This document shows positions 46,859-56,525 of a stretch of 64,000 nucleotides of DNA, piece by piece (position 1 is the first letter of the stretch; each line of letters begins with the position of its first letter). This stretch comes from Anaeramoeba flamelloides (lineage: Eukaryota > Metamonada > Anaeramoebidae). The notes under the pieces were generated by a model. The model ran no database searches, was not told the origin of the DNA, and saw nothing but the letters and a program-made list of their open reading frames with translations. The stretch covers positions 4,526,001 through 4,590,000 of the forward strand of contig JANTQA010000060.1 in assembly GCA_027625915.1 (NCBI GenBank). The letters are read 5' to 3'. The position numbers were made by a program, and so were the translations under genes.

Positions 46859-47248
46859 ATGAACAAATCAAAGAACTCCAGAAAGAAAAAAAAAACAAAG
46901 AAAAGAAATAAAGCTAAAATAAACAAATCAAAAAACCCTAATAGAAAGAACAAACACCAAAAGAAGCGAAATAAAACAAAACATGAAAAACATAAAAGTA
47001 GCAAGAAAAAGAAAAAAAAAAAAAGACAAGATCCTCAAATATTAAGAGACACACAAAGCTCAGTTGAACTTTTGTTTCCTGAATGTGAAATTTGTGAAAA
47101 AAAAAGAGCAAATTTTTATTGTGAAGTTTGCAAAGTTCATTATTGTGAAGATTGTGAGTCACAAGTACACACTCCTTATTTGGAAAAAAATCATAAAGAA
47201 TTCATTTTCAACGAGCCTTACATTCAACAGGAAAAGTCAAGTAGATAA
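46859..47248 (+). CDS. Small lysine-rich B-box zinc-finger protein
   Basis: An uninterrupted 129-codon frame. Residues 1-57 are almost entirely Lys/Asn/Arg/Ser, a likely nuclear-localising or nucleic-acid-binding tail. Residues 76-112 form a complete B-box zinc site: Cys76, Cys79, Cys88, Cys91, Cys96, Cys99, His104 and His112, spaced CX2CX8CX2CX4CX2CX4HX7H. B-boxes bind two zinc ions and mediate protein-protein contacts, typically in TRIM-like proteins. There is no RING before it and no coiled coil after it. The frame ends only 17 residues past the last zinc ligand. A GTAGAT at 47241 could be a 5' splice site leading to further exons, but I found no convincing one downstream. Confidence 0.8.
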   Translation: MNKSKNSRKKKKTKKRNKAKINKSKNPNRKNKHQKKRNKTKHEKHKSSKKKKKKKRQDPQILRDTQSSVELLFPECEICEKKRANFYCEVCKVHYCEDCESQVHTPYLEKNHKEFIFNEPYIQQEKSSR

Positions 47249-47870
47249 TTAATTCTTTTTATCTCTTCTTTTTTTTCTCTTTTTACCTTCACTTCTTTTT
47301 GAAGGTTTTTTTTCTTTTCAGGTTTCAGTAAAGTTTTAAAATGAAAAAAACAAAATAATACAATTGTGAACAGCACTTTTTAATGAGAAAACTCCATTAG
47401 TTTCAATTTCCAGACCAATTTTTGTTCTTTGATCTGATTAAAAGAAAATATTGCAAACCAAAATTTTTTCTTTCAACAATAATAAAAGATCCTTTCAAAA
47501 AAGTCTCAACCCAAAATTTTTAAAAAGCTTCAATAAATTGGTTAAATAATAGCAATTTTGATCACCAAGTTTTCAAAAAACGAATGTTTTGCTTGTATTT
47601 AAATTTTAAATGGCAAAAATTTTTTGCTTCATCTTCTTTTTGCATTTTATTAATTACTTACAAAGAAATAAATTGGGGTTTTGAATTTCATTTTCTCAAA
47701 AACAAGATCTTTTTCTTTTCTTAATCTTGCAAAAATACTTTACTGATGGAATCTAATTCTATATCTGACTCATGTGGCTGACTTCTTTTCTTTTTTTTTG
47801 TTGTTCATATCCTTTATTATTTTTTTCATTTTTGACAGAATCGAAATCATTTTTTGATTTTAAAAGCTCT
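47249..47870. other. 3' flank of B-box gene
   Basis: A/T-rich DNA. A patch at about 47600-47690 weakly resembles the F7 left end (AAATGGCAAAAATT). No exon was recognised. Confidence 0.4.
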
Positions 47871-47875
47871 TTTAA

Positions 47876-48427
47876 GGTTTATAATCCCTGAAATTTGAAA
47901 CAAGATTGTCTTGAGTAGGGTGTAGTGAATTGTTAATTTGGTTCTTAGCTGATCGATCTTGTATTTGGTATGAGTTTTAAAAGTGGTTCAAAACGGCAAT
48001 TTTTGACAATTTATTTTTTCTTTTCCGAAATCTGAATTGAAGAGTGCAAGACTAATATATCAGGAACTTAAATTATAATAAAATGTGGTTTTTGGGTTGT
48101 TGATTGAAATTTTTAATTAGGTTTGGGGTTATTTGGAGCGTTTAAAAAAATTTCTTTTTTCATCAAGTTAATTGACAAAAAAGTATTTAAAAATTTTCTT
48201 CTCTACAACCCAAAAAATTAAATTTATTCTTAAACACCTACCAATCTATTAATCTTACATTCTTCAATTCCTATTTCGGAAATAAAAAATAAATTGTCAA
48301 AAATTGACATTTTGAAACACTATTAAAACTCATACCAAATTCAAGACAGATCAGCTAAGAACCAAATTAACAAGTCACTACACCCTACGTAATATAATCT
48401 TCTTTCAAATTTCAGGGATTGTAAACC
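47876..48427. mobile_element. 552-bp TTAA-flanked fold-back element (family F6)
   Basis: The left end GGTTTATAATCCCTGAAATTTG and the right end AAATTTCAGGGATTGTAAACC are nearly perfect inverses and each is flanked by TTAA (47872-47875, 48428-48431). Arms extend about 190 bp and share blocks with 30300-30855 and 62640-62920. There is no coding capacity. The TTAA duplication points to piggyBac-like mobilisation. Confidence 0.8.
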
Positions 48428-49285
48428 TTAAGGGGCCGGATACATTTTACCAATTTTGAGTGGCTCAGTTTCTTCCAAATTGAACAATTCAAATCATTTC
48501 TTTTTCCAAATAAATGAATGTGTTAATAAGAAAAAGAGTGTGTAATCTACCCAAGTAGAATATATTTACACACCAATAAAAAAATGGAAATTAATATAAT
48601 TAAAAAATCATTTATTATTATTGTACATCAGGATGGGTGATTTAATAAAATTACCCACTTTTTGCCTGAAAAACTAAAAAAAACTAATGTATTTATTGGT
48701 TTGATGTGTAATATATGAAAAAAAATACTTCTTCTTTTCAACATTCCATATTTGCAATTGTGTACTTGATTTCATTTTTAATAATGAATTGAAAAATTAT
48801 TATTTAAAAAATTATTGATAAACAAATTACTTAATTTTCATAAAGAATTTTTCAAAATGAATTTTAATTATAATTTTCATTTAATTTATATAATTTATAT
48901 TTGGTAAAGAAAACATTATATTTATTAAATTCCTTTTCAGAAAAATAGATTTATTGGCTGATATTTGTTTGATTTTAATATTCTTTTTTTTCCATTAAAT
49001 TGTAAAAAAAACAAAATAATCATGACTGTTGCTTTAAATTATTTAAACATATTTCATTTTTCTTTTAGTTGTGCTTTTTTTTGTTATTTTTTGATTTCAA
49101 TAATTCAAGATCTTTTTCTTTAATCTTTGGAACAGTATTCTTTTATTTTTTTTATTTTGATAAAAAAAATCTTTGAAAAAAGAACTTTGAAAATAAAATT
49201 GTATAAAATTTTTTTTTAAAATAATAATAAATAGTAATGTGAATGTGAAAATTTCAAGACATTGACTTTTTTGTTTCCCTTACAA
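48428..49285. other. Spacer with 3' fragment of the F8 retroposon
   Basis: At about 48615-48690 GGTGATTTAATAAAATTACC...TTTGCCTGAAAAACTAAAA matches the tail end of the F8 retroposon (26190-26240). Only ~80-100 bp of the 3' end is present, as expected for a 5'-truncated retroposon copy. The rest is A/T-rich. Confidence 0.5.
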
Positions 49286-49289
49286 ATTA

Positions 49290-49700
49290 AGAAGATAAAG
49301 AAGAAAGAAATCTTCTAAAATACACTTTGATTCCATTTTTTTTTTTTTTCAAGATTTTAACAGGTTTATTTGGAAAGGAGATCTTTAGTGTTTAACATTC
49401 TAAAAGAAAATATTTGTGTAAAATACACACCTTCTCGGATTGATTTTTTATTGGTTTAATTTCGAGCGATTCATAATTAACACATTTCTTGATTCAAAAC
49501 ATAATTTTTATTTAACCAAAACTTTAATCAAAAAAATATGTTCTAAAAAATTGAAAAATTACAGATTCAACTCTGAATTACTTTGATTCTTTTCAAAAAT
49601 AGACTGGTGGGTGGTGTTTTGGTTCCAAAGTTTCAATATCTTGTAGTACCCAAAATATTCACTTTTCAGTAATTTTCTCTTAATAAAATTTTCAAAAAAA
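49290..49700. repeat. Dispersed repeat family F12, copy 2
   Basis: Collinear with 11115-11560 (shared TTTGGAAAGGAGATCTTTAG and CCAAAGTTTCAATATCTTG blocks). It ends about 200 bp before the BET-like gene and so may overlap its promoter region. Confidence 0.55.
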
Positions 49701-49796
49701 ATGGGAAAATGGACCCAATTCCCGATAATAATTAAAAAACTTTAATAATTAAACCCAACATAACAACAAAATCTAAAGAAATTACTATTCATTATT

Positions 49797-49851
49797 GAAT
49801 AATAACAATCACAATACAATAACAATAACAATAACAATAACATTAACAAAA
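49797..49851 (+). repeat. (AATAAC)n microsatellite just upstream of the BET-like gene
   Basis: Repeated AATAAC/AATAACAATCAC units end about 45 bp before the start codon, probably in the 5' UTR. Confidence 0.7.
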
Positions 49852-49895
49852 AAAAAAAAATTAAAAATTCACAAGATTGGAGTCGAAGTAGTATT

Positions 49896-52800
49896 ATGGG
49901 ACGTTTAAGAAAGGGAAAGTCAGAAAAAATGGATAGCGACTATGAAATATTTAAATATACAAGAAACAAATCAGATTTAAAGACCTCAGAAAAAAAGAAT
50001 CCAAACAAAAAAGCGAATATGAAGAAGGAGAGCAAAGATCAAAAACAAGTAACCCCGCAGAAAGGTTTTCGAACGAATTTAGAGAAAAAGCTATTACAAC
50101 AATGGGGTCAAACCAAAGGAATCAAGTTTAATTCACAAACACCCACACAAGAAGACAACCAATCTAACAAGAATTCAACACCAATTCTTCGCACACCTAA
50201 CAACAAGATCAACCGTTCAAGAAGCTTCACACCAATCAACATGAAAGAATTAAGTTCCTTTAAGGATCTTGAAAACGAATTGAACAAGTTGCTATTTGAA
50301 TATAAGAAAGAAAGGATCAAAATGATTTCAAAAGACAAAATCTGGGATCTTTTACAATACAACGAAGCACAATTTTTTTTATTTTTGCCAAATGTTTGCT
50401 ATCCCGAATTTACAAGCAAATATCACAAATTGGTGCCAGATGAAAAGAATCTGACTTTGTATGACATTGAAAACAAAATCTCGAAAAAGGAATATGATAG
50501 CATTGAAAGGATCAAAAAAGATTTAAAATTAATAAAATCAAATATTGAAATGGTGTATGGCAAGAAGCATGAATTAAGCAATGCAATTAACATGCTATAT
50601 TCTGATTTCAAACCTATATGCATTAGATTAAGTAACCAACTTGACAAATTAACTGAAAACTATTTAATCAAGAAATTAAAAACTATCAACTGTCCAGAAC
50701 AATTTTTCGAATCTCTTAAAAAAAAATTATTTCTGAAACACTTAAGCCCAAAGACCTTATCAAAAAGGAAAAAAAACGATAACTTTTATGAAAGAAAATT
50801 TGGATTAAGTCAAACAAGAAAAAGATCACATTCTGAAAGCAATATTAAACCAATTTCATTGAGTTTAACACCTTTAGGGCAAAGAAAAAAAAAAAAAAAG
50901 CCAAATACTAACCATCAAATTAACTCACTAAAAAACATTCAAAAAAATGATTTTCAGAAAAATAAAAAAAAAAAAAAAAAATTAACAACAAGAGATAAAA
51001 TTAAACAAAAGAAACAAAATTGGATCAAAATTAACGATCCAAACCCAGAAAAAATCTGGAAATTTGCTCTAAATGAAAACACTATTAAAAACGGATTAAA
51101 TAAAATGGTAAATCGTTTGGACAGAATTGGAAATAATATCAGTGAAACCAATGAACTCAAATATCCAATATATTCAAAAAAAAAATTAAAGAAATTTCCT
51201 TATGGAATTTTTTCAACAATATTTTCTAAAAATGTGAATGAAAAAGTTTTACGAAAAAAAAAATTTCGTAATTTTAAAAAATTGTCTGACTTTTGTTTTA
51301 TTTTCAACCCCACAAAGAGAAATAATCGGAGCAATGGTAAAAATAAAAATCAAAATAATGATGATCAAGATAAAAATTCCATTTTTGAATTAAAAAAACT
51401 ACAAAATATTAATATTTATAAATTTGGCAAGTCAGCAATAATATCAGAAAATTTATTTGATCAAATATTAAACACAAAAAATACTCAAAGCATGTGGAAA
51501 AAAAAATGCTTAAATTATGAAGAAAAAAAAATGTTAACAAGAAAAATTAATAATTTAACCTATTTTGAAAAAAAAGAAATTCTGAATATCATCAAGAAGA
51601 GAAATTCCAATCTTATACCAAAAAAAAGCCAAATGCATAAGAATGGAATTTCTTCAAATCCGTTTTTATCTTACAGGATTATTCCAAAAATTGAAATTGA
51701 CCTTCTTGACAAACAGACTCTGCGAGAATTGCAACAATATGTCAAACAAAAAGAAGAAAAATTAAATATCAATTTGAATGAAGACCGGTATGATTTGTTT
51801 TTAACTTCAGAGTCTTCATCGTTAACACCATCTTCAAATGAATCTTTTTTATCATCATCTTCAGATTTTTCAGAAAATGAAAATATTCAGGACTCTGAAA
51901 ATTTAAATGATTTTTTGAGTGATAACCAGAATTTGGATAAAGGTTCCCCATTCCATGATTGGTTTTTAAGTGATTCTGATAACAACATTTTTTCCGATGA
52001 TTCGGATAATAAATCTGAGAAGGGTAATATAAATGGAAAAATCCAGGAAGATTATAAAAAAACTGATGATGATGATGTTGTTGGTAGTGGTGATGATGAT
52101 GGCAATGATGAAGAGGAAGAATTAAAAGAAGGAAAACGAAAAACAACAAATAATTTTTTCAATTTTGATAATTTTATAAAAAATAATAACCTGCAGCAGA
52201 AAAAGACGCAGGGGCAGCCGCAACAGAAAGACAATCAAGTAGATGAATTATGGAAAACATTTTCTTCTCAAAAGGAATTAAAAGAAAAAGAAATTAAAGA
52301 CCAAGAAATTGAATTCAAACATAAAAAGCAAAAAGCCAATTTGGAATTAAAACAAAAAAAAAAGGATTTGAAAAGAAAAGAAAAAGAAAGGAAAAAAATT
52401 GAAAAAGAAAAAATAAGAAAGCATAATAAAAAAATCCAAATTGAAAGAGATAAAGCCAAAAAGCAAAGAGAACAAATTGTAAATAAAGCCAGTGACGATA
52501 ATGATTTTGGATTTGAATTTGGCCTCGAAAATTCAGAGAAAGAAGAAGATGTGGTGGAAAAATTCTTTAATGATATTGATATGCATTTAGATAACGAATC
52601 TGATGAAATAAAATTAGATGAGGAAGATCAGGAGGAAGAGGAAGATGAAGATGAAGAGGACATAGTGGAGGAAGATGAAATGAAATTAGATGAGGATGAA
52701 GTGGATGAAAGTGAAGTGGAAGATGAAGAGGAGGAGGAGGAGGAAGAGGAAGAGGAAGAGGAAGAGGAAGAGGAAGAGGAAGAGGAAAGAGATGAGGAGG

Positions 52801-52913
52801 AGGAAGAGGAGGAGGAGGAGGGGGAAGAAGAAGAAGAAGAAGAAGAAGACGAGAAAGACCAGAGGAAGAGGAAGAGCAAGAGGAAAAAAAATGAACTAAA
52901 AAAAAATAATTAG
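49896..52913 (+). CDS. BET-like chromatin protein: degenerate bromodomain plus NET domain
   Basis: An uninterrupted frame of 1005 residues, starting at the first ATG after the microsatellite. Residues ~122-250 resemble a bromodomain: FLFLPNVCYPEFTSKYHKLV for the WPF/ZA region, LTLYDIENKISKKEYDS for the 'DL-TIK-KL--Y' helix, then SNIEMVYG where NCxxYN is expected. Residues ~535-618 are a good NET (extra-terminal) domain: LNYEEKKMLTRKINNL, FEKKEILNIIKKRN, and IEIDLLDKQTLRELQQYV. A Ser/acidic block (about 630-735) recalls the BET SEED region. A Lys/Glu coiled coil follows (about 800-865), and the C-terminus is a nearly pure Glu/Asp tract. BET proteins read acetylated histones and recruit transcription factors through NET. 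Here the acetyl-lysine Asn appears replaced by Gly, so binding may be lost. Only one bromodomain is present. Confidence 0.8.
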   Translation: MGRLRKGKSEKMDSDYEIFKYTRNKSDLKTSEKKNPNKKANMKKESKDQKQVTPQKGFRTNLEKKLLQQWGQTKGIKFNSQTPTQEDNQSNKNSTPILRTPNNKINRSRSFTPINMKELSSFKDLENELNKLLFEYKKERIKMISKDKIWDLLQYNEAQFFLFLPNVCYPEFTSKYHKLVPDEKNLTLYDIENKISKKEYDSIERIKKDLKLIKSNIEMVYGKKHELSNAINMLYSDFKPICIRLSNQLDKLTENYLIKKLKTINCPEQFFESLKKKLFLKHLSPKTLSKRKKNDNFYERKFGLSQTRKRSHSESNIKPISLSLTPLGQRKKKKKPNTNHQINSLKNIQKNDFQKNKKKKKKLTTRDKIKQKKQNWIKINDPNPEKIWKFALNENTIKNGLNKMVNRLDRIGNNISETNELKYPIYSKKKLKKFPYGIFSTIFSKNVNEKVLRKKKFRNFKKLSDFCFIFNPTKRNNRSNGKNKNQNNDDQDKNSIFELKKLQNINIYKFGKSAIISENLFDQILNTKNTQSMWKKKCLNYEEKKMLTRKINNLTYFEKKEILNIIKKRNSNLIPKKSQMHKNGISSNPFLSYRIIPKIEIDLLDKQTLRELQQYVKQKEEKLNINLNEDRYDLFLTSESSSLTPSSNESFLSSSSDFSENENIQDSENLNDFLSDNQNLDKGSPFHDWFLSDSDNNIFSDDSDNKSEKGNINGKIQEDYKKTDDDDVVGSGDDDGNDEEEELKEGKRKTTNNFFNFDNFIKNNNLQQKKTQGQPQQKDNQVDELWKTFSSQKELKEKEIKDQEIEFKHKKQKANLELKQKKKDLKRKEKERKKIEKEKIRKHNKKIQIERDKAKKQREQIVNKASDDNDFGFEFGLENSEKEEDVVEKFFNDIDMHLDNESDEIKLDEEDQEEEEDEDEEDIVEEDEMKLDEDEVDESEVEDEEEEEEEEEEEEEEEEEEEEERDEEEEEEEEEGEEEEEEEEDEKDQRKRKSKRKKNELKKNN

Positions 52914-53367
52914 ATAAAAACAGGTATAACAAGAATCAGAAGTAGAAAAATAAAACATTGTATAAAGTATAAAAAAAATAGATTTCAAACTTTCTGAAAA
53001 ATAAATACTAAATTAATCATGTATTATAAAACTTTCATTTTAAGATTCATAATAGATCAAAATACCCCCTATTAATTTATCCCTTATATAACGAACTTGG
53101 CCTTAAAATGATAAAAAACAAATTTTAAATTACGATTTTCATTCGATACTGTATTTTTAAAAAAGTTGTCTTCCAAATAATTATTGAATTAATCAATTTT
53201 TTTGAAAGAATTACATTTATAATTTGATGATCACTATTATTTTTAAATAGACTTGACTTTTTGATATGTAAATTGTTGTCAAATGCCTTTCTTTTTCTAG
53301 TTGGTATATTTTATTTCAAAGATTTTTCTTAATTAGAATATTTGATATATGTATATATATATATATA
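52914..53367. other. 3' flank of BET-like gene, ends in AT microsatellite
   Basis: A/T-rich spacer with an (AT)n run at 53347-53368 into which, or next to which, the F4 MITE inserted. Confidence 0.5.
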
Positions 53368-53369
53368 TA

Positions 53370-53930
53370 AACACCATTTCAAAAATTGTGACTCACTTGA
53401 AATAATAAATTGAAAAAAAAAAATATCATTTAGTATTGAAGAACAATTAATAACTCAATATGATTAGTAATTCACTTAAAAGTCATTACAAATATATAAA
53501 AATCTGATATTTTAAAAATTAAAAAAAATAAAACCAAAAACTAAAAAAAAGTGAGTCACAATTTTTGAAATGAGCATTACCCATTTTTTATTACTGAACT
53601 TTCACTGAAAAAAAGTTGAACAACAAGATTTTTTATGAATAATTAAATTCATTTTTAAAGACATTATATAGTCTCACTTTTCATAGTGATTATTAGTCTT
53701 TTCGAAGATCATTTTTTTTTCACATCATCTTGTTTTATCAAAAAAAAAAAGAATCAAAAAGAAAAAAAAAAGAAAAAAAAAATTTGAAAACAGCAAAACT
53801 AAAATTCGCAAAATTAGAAAAAATGATTCTGATCCAAAAATTTGAAAATATTTTTTTGAGAAGAATACTGGAATAAAACCTCAAAAAAGTTTCCATTAAC
53901 ATTATAAAGTGAGTCAAAATTTTTTAAATC
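53370..53930. mobile_element. ~561-bp TA-flanked MITE (family F4)
   Basis: Starts AACACCATTTCAAAAATTGTG within the (AT)n run and ends AAAGTGAGTCAAAATTTTTTAAATC before TA (53931-53932). It is nearly collinear with 20062-20636, including the extra internal GTGAGTCACAATTTTTGAAA end motif. No coding sequence is seen. Confidence 0.75.
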
Positions 53931-55585
53931 TACTTTATTTATTCTAATTAAGATAATAATGTCTTGCGAAATTTGGAAACATTTAAAAAATCATATAACA
54001 TCCAATTAAGAAGAAAATCTTTCATTCCTAAAAAATTTTTTTCTAACATAAGAGAAAATTAAAAAATATTACTCGAAATATTCATTGTTTTTAATTTATA
54101 ATACATTTGTCTTTTAATGATGAAAACGCGTTTTATTAATCAAAAAAAAATAAAAATGTCTTTGAAAATTTCCTTTCGAAACATTCATAAAAAAAATTCA
54201 ATTCGGAATATTAGATTTTTTTTTTTTTGTTTTTTACAGAACTCATTTATTTAGAAAATAAAATTGAGTTTAAAAATTACTCTAATTACTTTATTTAATG
54301 GATATAGACTAGATATTCTTGGTTTTAACAGTAGTAAATTTTGTCAATTCAAAATTCTTTCCTTAAAAGATTCATTTTTTTTTTTTTGAATATTTAACCA
54401 TTAACAATAATTCCCCACATCTCTATTTTGAACACATATATTTTTTTTTATTTTTATAGATAATTATTTCTTTTTTCACCAAAAATACTGGTTTATTGCT
54501 TACATGAAAAATTAATAATGATTTTTTTTCTTGGCAATATTCTCAAGATTTGATTTCAATTTAAGAGATATTGTCGTGGGGATTATCTTTTAGTATTTAT
54601 GACGTTGGTAATTTTTTGCTAAATTTGTTACTTAAATTTATTCTGAGAGACTCCTTCGGATCATTTCTATTATTGTATCAGATTTTGGAAATCCCCACAA
54701 GAAATTTACGGAATTATTTATACATTTTTTAGGTTTTTTTTTATCTTTTATACAACATTTATCAAAGTTAAAACTTTTTTTCATTTAGAATATATGAATA
54801 TCTAATGAAACCATTAGTAAATAATTATAAATTCAGGAATAATCATAAATTTTTTTGAACTTATTATTTTGTTGTTTATATTTAGTGAGTGTTGGTTGTT
54901 TATTAATTATCCAATAATACTCAGAAATTTTTTAGCCATTATTTCAAATCATTTAATTTCTTTATTTGTAAAAAAATAAATAAATTTTCCAAAAGTTTTA
55001 TCATGTATTAATTATATTAGAAGTGGTTCTGTGGTTTTATCACATATTCTTATCAAAAAAATTTTTTCAATTGTGAGATTAAAATCATTTTTACAAATTA
55101 CTTCAAATATTTATTTTTTTTTTTTTTTTATTTTTCTTTATTTTATTGTCTTTTTCTGTTGTTTTTCTTTTTAACTTAAGGTAATAAAGAAAAAATAATA
55201 AAAATAAAGACATTGAAAAAATAAAATCCATAAAATAGTAAAAAAATTATATAAATATGTGCACCCAGTGCCCCCACTCAGAAAATCATGGAATACCCAT
55301 TATTAATAACAGATTGTGGATTTTTTATATGTAATGATAATCTCTCTATCTGTTTTTTTTTACTCCTCATGTGTATTCAAGAAGTGGATAATTTTTAAAT
55401 TGGTCATACAAATTATGATATTATTTTTTCATTGATATTTTATCTATTTTTTTTCTTCTCTTTTTTTTATCTGATAATATTTTCTTGAATTACTCCTTTC
55501 TCTAAATAAATAAATAAATAAATAAATATTATTTTGCTTAATCAAATTTTTATGTTTCTGTTTCTTTTTTTTTTTTTTGATACTT
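53931..55585. other. Spacer, no gene recognised
   Basis: A small inverted pair (TCGTGGGGATT and AAATCCCCACAAG, about 54573-54703) and an (AATA)n run at 55505-55529 are the only structures noted. A short less A/T-rich patch lies at 55261-55290. No exon was recognised. Confidence 0.4.
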
Positions 55586-55589
55586 TTTT

Positions 55590-55970
55590 TTTTTACAATA
55601 GATCATGTGGAAAAAAAAAGATCTTCGAAAAGACAAATAATCACTTTGAAAATTGTGACTATGTAAGTCTTTTAATATGAATCATATTATTCAGAAAAAC
55701 AATCTGATTGTTGATTTTTTTTCATTGTAAGTTCATTAATAAAAAATCCATTATTTTCATTTCAAAAATTTTGCAATCAATTTTTTTTAGTTTTGGGTTT
55801 TTTTTTATATTATTTCAAAAATATCAGGCTTTTATAGATTTAGAATGATTTAAAAAGAGGGTTATTAAAAAGATTTGAAAATTAATTTCCATGTTTTTTT
55901 CAAAAAATAATTTTTTTTTCAAGTTAACATTTCAGGTGGGTTTACAATTTTTGAAATATTTTTTAGTAAA
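55590..55970. mobile_element. Partial inverted copy of family F4
   Basis: The reverse complement of 20060-20430: CATGTGGAAAA...AAAGATCTTC..AAAAGACAAATAATCAC, then GTTCATTAATAAAAAATCC, ending CAGGTGGGTTTACAATTTTTG. It has many more substitutions than the other two copies. Confidence 0.6.
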
Positions 55971-56525
55971 GGTTAAATTAATTTTTTTTTTTTTTTTGAA
56001 TTGTTTGGTGCATTCCTATTTTTGAACTATTGATTATCTTAAAAGTTGTCTCATTATTGTCAGCATTTTTTTTTTTTCTTCTCAGTAGAATCCCCAAAAA
56101 TAAAAGTCAATAAAAAGCCTTCAAAGAGTTTTCCCCAAAAAAAATTCATTTATATTCAACAAATAATTTTATAAATAATCTCCAATCAAGTTTTTTAACA
56201 AACTTTTTTTTTTGTTTTTGATAATGCTCAAATTTTGAAAAAATAATCGCTAAATTAACTCCTGTTCTACTATTAAAAAAAAAAATTGTAAATAATTATA
56301 AAAACAATTCGGAGACTACATAATTTTAATTTATTAAACTACTTTATTTGATCTTTAGGTTTGGAAAAAAAAGGATTAAAATTTTTTAATCGTATTAAAA
56401 TAATTCATAGAATTACTATGTTTAAAAAAATTTTTCTTCATAAATTTAAAGTTATAAAGCATATTCGTTAATTGTTGTATTGTCATGATAAAGGATATTA
56501 AATTTGTGATATTTTTTTTTAATTA
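55971..56525. other. 3' flank of the lyase gene
   Basis: A/T-rich DNA with poly-T runs. Nothing coding is seen. Confidence 0.4.

Noticed and set aside
52567-52932. Poly-Ser, poly-Leu/Pro and poly-Arg ORFs
   Set aside because: They are other-frame readings of the Glu-rich tail of the BET-like gene.
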